The translations under genes and the position numbers were made by a program. Of a DNA stretch of 64,000 bases, positions 58,558 to 64,000 are shown piece after piece. Every line of letters begins with the position of its first letter. Within the stretch, counting starts at the first letter, position 1. The notes below the pieces were generated by a model. The model was not told the DNA's origin, made no database searches, and saw nothing but the letters and a program-made list of their open reading frames with translations. This stretch comes from Lachnospiraceae bacterium (GTDB lineage Bacteria > Bacillota > Clostridia > Lachnospirales > Bianqueaceae): NCBI GenBank assembly GCA_022794035.1, contig JAAWDX010000003.1, positions 1 through 64,000 of the forward strand. Reading direction: 5' to 3'.

Positions 58558-58869
<312 letters not shown>

Positions 58870-58889
58870 GACGTTTGGAGGAAATCAGA

Positions 58890-59432
58890 ATGCTTCAAAC
58901 CATATGGCTGGCGGTGGAGGATTCGTATATCATCGACTTTGAGGCCTTGCCTTTGCAGATGCTTTTTCATGCGATCATGATTCTGATCATGTTTTTTGTG
59001 CTGGGCAAACTGGTGTTTAAGCCGGTTTTGAATATATTGCAGAAGCGCCGGGAGGCAATTCAGAGCAATATCGACAGTGCAGAGACGCAGAAAAAAGAAG
59101 CGCAGCTTTTGAAAGAAGAATATGAGGCAAAGCTGGGCGGAGTTATGAAGGAACGTGAGGACATCCTGGCAAAGACACATAAAGATGCATTACAAAAAGA
59201 GGCGGCGATCGTAGAGCAGGCGCATGGCGAGGCGAATCGGATCAGGGAAAGAGCGCAGCGTGATATTACGCAGGAGCGCGATAAAATGAGAGATGAGCTG
59301 AAGCAGGAAACGGTGCAGCTTGCATCGGCTATGGCAGAAAAGCTGATGCAGCATTCTACTACGCCGGAGGATCAAAAACGTCTTCTGGATCAGGCTGTAA
59401 AGGAAATGGAGGAGGCAGATTGGCGTCAATAA
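58890..59432 (+). CDS. atpF: ATP synthase F0 subunit b
   Basis: A 180-residue peripheral-stalk protein: one N-terminal membrane helix ('MLFHAIMILIMFFVLGKLVF') and a long charged coiled coil. ATG at 58890 is behind GGAGG. Overlaps atpH by 13 bases. Confidence 0.93.
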   Translation: MLQTIWLAVEDSYIIDFEALPLQMLFHAIMILIMFFVLGKLVFKPVLNILQKRREAIQSNIDSAETQKKEAQLLKEEYEAKLGGVMKEREDILAKTHKDALQKEAAIVEQAHGEANRIRERAQRDITQERDKMRDELKQETVQLASAMAEKLMQHSTTPEDQKRLLDQAVKEMEEADWRQ

Positions 59433-59980
59433 TCGCAAAGCGATATGCAAAGGCGCTGTTTGATCTGGCTCAGGACCAGAAAAATCTGGAGGCCATGCAG
59501 GCTGATGTAAGCTGGGTTAAGCAGACTTTTGAAAGTCAGCCCCAATTGGAGAATATGCTGCTGCTTCCCAATATGCCAAAGGAAGAGAAGAAGCAGGTGC
59601 TTAAAGCGATTGCAGATGGCAGCGTTTCGGAGCCTATGCTGGGGCTTTTATATTTATTGGTTGATAAGGGGCGGATCCTATATCTGCCTGAGATTTTGAA
59701 GGAATACCAAAGGCTTTATCAGGAAGAAACAAGAGTGGCCGAGGTCAGTGTGAAAAGCGCGGCTGCACTAACGCAGGAGGATGAAAGTCAGATTCGGACA
59801 GCGCTGGAAAAGGCGCTTAAGCGGCAGGTGATCCTGCATGCAGAGGTCAGTCCTGAGTTAATCGGCGGGCTTGTAGTACGAGTCGGTGATCAGGTTTTTG
59901 ATAATTCTCTTCGCACAAAGCTTCAAAATATGAAAAAGGACTTACTTCAAAAGAAGATTAGTCAGGAGGTAGCAAGGTGA
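59420..59980 (+). CDS. atpH: ATP synthase F1 subunit delta
   Basis: A 186-residue stalk protein linking F1 to subunit b. '[20 protein letters not shown]' opens the protein, and '[21 protein letters not shown]' is the conserved C-terminal segment. TTG start at 59420 with GGAGGAGG inside atpF; overlaps both neighbours (atpF by 13 bases, atpA by 4). Confidence 0.93.
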   Translation: MASIIAKRYAKALFDLAQDQKNLEAMQADVSWVKQTFESQPQLENMLLLPNMPKEEKKQVLKAIADGSVSEPMLGLLYLLVDKGRILYLPEILKEYQRLYQEETRVAEVSVKSAAALTQEDESQIRTALEKALKRQVILHAEVSPELIGGLVVRVGDQVFDNSLRTKLQNMKKDLLQKKISQEVAR

Positions 59981-61488
59981 GTTTACGACCAGAAGAGATT
60001 AGCGCCATTATACGCAAAGAGATCGAAGACTACAGCAATCAGGCCACGATGGATGAAGTCGGCACGATTTTGGAAGTCGGCGATGGAATTGCACGTATTT
60101 TTGGCCTTGCCAATGCCATGGCCGGCGAGTTGCTTGAACTGCCTGGCGGCATCATGGGGATGGTGCTTAATTTAGAGGAAGATAATGTCGGCGCCGTACT
60201 GCTCGGCGATGACAGTAATATTAAAGAAGGAGATCTGGTAAAGCGTACGGGTCGTGTGGCAGAAGTGCCGGTCGGCGATAGTATGATCGGGCGTGTTGTC
60301 AATGCACTGGGACAGCCGATTGACGGCAAGGGTCCGATTTTGACGGATAAGACCAGACCGGTAGAACGTGTCGCCCATGGCGTATTGGAAAGAAAATCTG
60401 TAGATACGCCTTTGCAGACAGGTATCAAGGCAATTGATTCTATGGTACCGATTGGGCGCGGTCAGCGCGAGCTGATCATTGGCGATAGGCAAACAGGCAA
60501 GACGGCGATTGCACTGGATGCGATCATCAATCAACGAGGAAAAGATGTGCTCTGTATTTATGTGGCGATTGGTCAGAAGGCCAGTACCGTTGCGCAGCTG
60601 GTGAAAAATCTGGAAGAGCACGGAGCCATGGACTATACCACCGTGGTAGCAGCTACCGCCAGCGAGCTGGCGCCGCTGCAGTATCTGGCGCCTTACAGCG
60701 GATGCGCCATCGGCGAAGAATGGATGGAGGCCGGCAAGGATGTTTTGGTAGTCTATGATGATTTATCCAAGCATGCGGTGGCCTATCGTGCAATGTCCCT
60801 GCTGTTAAAGCGTCCGCCGGGACGTGAAGCGTATCCGGGTGATGTGTTCTATCTGCATTCCCGGCTGCTGGAAAGAGCCTCAAAATTGAGTGATGAGCTG
60901 GGAGGCGGTTCTCTGACAGCCCTGCCGATTATTGAGACGCAGGCCGGTGATGTATCTGCTTATATTCCGACCAATGTCATTTCCATCACGGATGGACAGA
61001 TTTATTTGGAGACGCAGCTTTTCAATCAGGGTGTGCGTCCGGCAATCAATGCAGGACTCTCCGTTTCTCGTGTAGGCGGCGCGGCGCAGATTAAAGCGAT
61101 GAAAAAGGTGTCCGGCTCGCTGCGTGTTGAGCTGGCGCAGTACCGCGAGCTAGAGTCATTTTCTCAGTTTGGCTCTGAACTGGATCAGGATACGCTGAGC
61201 CGTCTGGAGCATGGTAAGCGGATTGTAGAAGTGCTTAAGCAGCCGCAGTATCAGCCGATGTCGGTCGAGCATCAGGTCATCACGTTGTATGCCATGACCA
61301 AACGATATTTGGAAGAGGTGCCGGTTGAGCAGATTCTGGAGTTTGAAAAGGGCCTGCGGGCGTATTGTGATGAGCAGTATCCACGCATTGGTCAGAGTAT
61401 TGTGAAAGAAAAGGTGCTCACTCCGGAAACGGAACAGGAGCTGCAGCAGGCCATAGAGGCTTATCGAAATCAGTTTTTAAAAGGATGA
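59977..61488 (+). CDS. atpA: ATP synthase F1 subunit alpha
   Basis: A 503-residue nucleotide-binding F1 subunit. Walker A '[15 protein letters not shown]' (about residue 169) and '[20 protein letters not shown]' are characteristic. GTG start overlapping the atpH stop (GTGA), with AGGAGGT 4-5 bases upstream. Full length. Confidence 0.97.
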   Translation: MSLRPEEISAIIRKEIEDYSNQATMDEVGTILEVGDGIARIFGLANAMAGELLELPGGIMGMVLNLEEDNVGAVLLGDDSNIKEGDLVKRTGRVAEVPVGDSMIGRVVNALGQPIDGKGPILTDKTRPVERVAHGVLERKSVDTPLQTGIKAIDSMVPIGRGQRELIIGDRQTGKTAIALDAIINQRGKDVLCIYVAIGQKASTVAQLVKNLEEHGAMDYTTVVAATASELAPLQYLAPYSGCAIGEEWMEAGKDVLVVYDDLSKHAVAYRAMSLLLKRPPGREAYPGDVFYLHSRLLERASKLSDELGGGSLTALPIIETQAGDVSAYIPTNVISITDGQIYLETQLFNQGVRPAINAGLSVSRVGGAAQIKAMKKVSGSLRVELAQYRELESFSQFGSELDQDTLSRLEHGKRIVEVLKQPQYQPMSVEHQVITLYAMTKRYLEEVPVEQILEFEKGLRAYCDEQYPRIGQSIVKEKVLTPETEQELQQAIEAYRNQFLKG

Positions 61489-61518
61489 GATGCATCATAA
61501 AAACAGAAGGAGGTAAGC

Positions 61519-62385
61519 ATGGCTAATACCAGAGAGATTCAGCTCCGGATTCGCAGTATTTCCGGAACGCAGCAAATCACCAGAGCAATGAAGCTGGTAT
61601 CCACGGCCAAGCTTCAAAAGATCCGCGGCATTGCCGAAGAGGGACGTCCATACTTTAAAAGAGTCTATCAGACGGTGTGTTCCATCTTGCAGGCATCTAC
61701 GGAGGATGTGAGTGCACTGGCAGGCTTTTCAGCACCGGCTGGCGCCGAAAATATGCCGATGGCTTATGTGCTGATCACGTCTGATCGCGGACTGGCAGGA
61801 GGGTATAATGCAAATATTTGCCGCCTGCTGGAGAATGAAATCACAGATAAAGAGCAGGCTCTGATCATTACGATTGGTAAGCGCGGAAAAGAATATTTTG
61901 AGCGCAGAGGATATCGGGTGGATGCTCATTTTGATCAGGATGGAGAAGCGCCGCAGATGGCAGAGATCAATCGGATCTCCCGCTATGTGATGGGGCTTTA
62001 TACGGAAGGCAAGGTAAGCGGCGTGCGCGTTGCCTATACAGCCTTTCAGAATACGTTGACCCAGATTCCGCAGCTTATGCAGCTGTTTCCTCTTAATCGA
62101 GAGGATTTTCAGGCAGAGGAAGATCTGGTCTCTATGAATTATGAGCCGGGAGCAGAGGAGGTAATGGCGAGGATTATGCCGTTATATATCTCCGGTGTAC
62201 TGCATGGCGCGTTAGCAGAAGCGGCTGCCAGCGAGCAGGGAGCGCGTATGACCGCTATGGATGCCGCTACGGACAATGCAGGGGATATCATCGACCGTTT
62301 AACGCTCCAGTATAACCGGGCCAGACAAGGACATATTACGCAGGAGCTGACGGAAATTATCAATGGCGCTGCGGCGTTAGAATAG
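61519..62385 (+). CDS. atpG: ATP synthase F1 subunit gamma
   Basis: A 288-residue rotor shaft. N-terminal 'REIQLRIRSISGTQQITRAM' and C-terminal 'LTLQYNRARQGHITQELTEI' helices form the coiled coil within the alpha/beta ring; 'LITSDRGLAGGYNANI' is the conserved Rossmann part. Ribosome site AAGGAGG. Confidence 0.96.
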   Translation: MANTREIQLRIRSISGTQQITRAMKLVSTAKLQKIRGIAEEGRPYFKRVYQTVCSILQASTEDVSALAGFSAPAGAENMPMAYVLITSDRGLAGGYNANICRLLENEITDKEQALIITIGKRGKEYFERRGYRVDAHFDQDGEAPQMAEINRISRYVMGLYTEGKVSGVRVAYTAFQNTLTQIPQLMQLFPLNREDFQAEEDLVSMNYEPGAEEVMARIMPLYISGVLHGALAEAAASEQGARMTAMDAATDNAGDIIDRLTLQYNRARQGHITQELTEIINGAAALE

Positions 62386-63780
<1,395 letters not shown>

Positions 63781-63785
63781 GCCTA

Positions 63786-64000
63786 ATGGCAGAGCAGTTT
63801 AAGTTGCGAATTATAACGCCAGAGCGAATCTTCTATGAAGGCGATGTGGAAATGATCGTTTTTCAGTCTGTTGAAGGGGAGCTGGGAGTTTTAGCGGGAC
63901 ACATTCCGCTTACAACGGTGATTGACTCTACGGTGTTTTATTTGAAGCATACGATGGAGGAGCCGCAGAAAATGGCAGCTGTCCATGAGGGATTTGTTCA
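63786..64000 (+). CDS. atpC: ATP synthase F1 subunit epsilon (cut by window end)
   Basis: The first 71 codons of epsilon: 'FKLRIITPERIFYEGDVEMI' and 'GELGVLAGHIPLTTVI' are the conserved N-terminal beta-sandwich. Starts 5 bases after atpD behind AAGGGATGA. The C-terminal helices lie outside the window. Confidence 0.95.
   Translation, partial: MAEQFKLRIITPERIFYEGDVEMIVFQSVEGELGVLAGHIPLTTVIDSTVFYLKHTMEEPQKMAAVHEGFV

Overview
The window reads as the chromosome of an anaerobic, Gram-positive low-to-mid G+C bacterium of the class Clostridia, most likely a Lachnospiraceae relative. The signs are AGGAGG-type ribosome sites before most genes, sigma-A promoters with 17-base spacers, a T-box in front of metG, a split transketolase, a TSCPD protein, a short QueG, L-lactate dehydrogenase, a Mrp/Feo iron block, a Na+-type F-ATPase c subunit and tRNA genes without encoded CCA. 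Nothing looks like phage, plasmid or CRISPR. Only the Fic gene (16973-18094) stands out by eye as AT-rich.

Layout. 1-1110: tRNA-Pro, a small HTH regulator and a word-repeat intergenic region. 1.2-9.8 kb: a VanZ-like protein and Mn-pyrophosphatase, then a T-box-controlled run of metG, tatD, rsmA, a methyltransferase, an acidic protein of unknown function and a HAD phosphatase, closed by convergent tex. 12.4-23.8 kb: TSCPD protein, a MATE exporter with a structured leader, uridine phosphorylase, split transketolase, Fic, lactate dehydrogenase, a short asparagine synthetase, prolyl oligopeptidase and a nuclease-like protein. 24-33.5 kb: serine hydrolase, MerR, a structured RNA candidate, a Mor-like protein, Nim-type flavoprotein, AI-2E-type permease, Pgi, lipoprotein, QueG, CYTH, Sel1 membrane protein and SGNH hydrolase. 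33.5-49 kb: secA, prfB (frameshifted), a lipoprotein hydrolase, an AraC regulator, a YczE-type membrane protein, dnaE, pfkA, aroB and a DUF4838-like protein. 49-52.8 kb: rpsF-ssb-rpsR, an rRNA methylase, pepT and tRNA-Glu/tRNA-Cys. 53-64 kb: Mrp, feoAB and the ATP synthase operon up to a cut atpC.

The most unusual content is non-coding. (1) The leaders of the MATE gene and feoA share a hairpin (8-bp stem, 9-nt loop) whose loop is complementary to a segment beside the ribosome site, and can also pair with a nearer segment. This looks like a translational switch. (2) Three intergenic regions (about 0.72-0.98, 23.8-24.08 and 52.8-53.04 kb) are built from repeated CGTTA/TAACG words arranged as inverted pairs. 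Two others (12.05-12.29 and 40.69-40.98 kb) are built from GGCTGA/TCAGCC words. (3) The ATP operon carries an array of hairpins, three of them in 31-bp tandem units, exactly between atpB and atpE. (4) A roughly 100-nt multi-helix RNA lies between merR and a Mor-like gene.

Among proteins, points of interest are an RF2 frameshift site with UAA instead of UGA, a c subunit with the Na+ ligand set, an asparagine synthetase lacking the glutaminase N-terminus, and a Sel1-membrane-NERD-like fusion whose nuclease residues seem replaced. All family names come from reading translations by eye; no database search was run.
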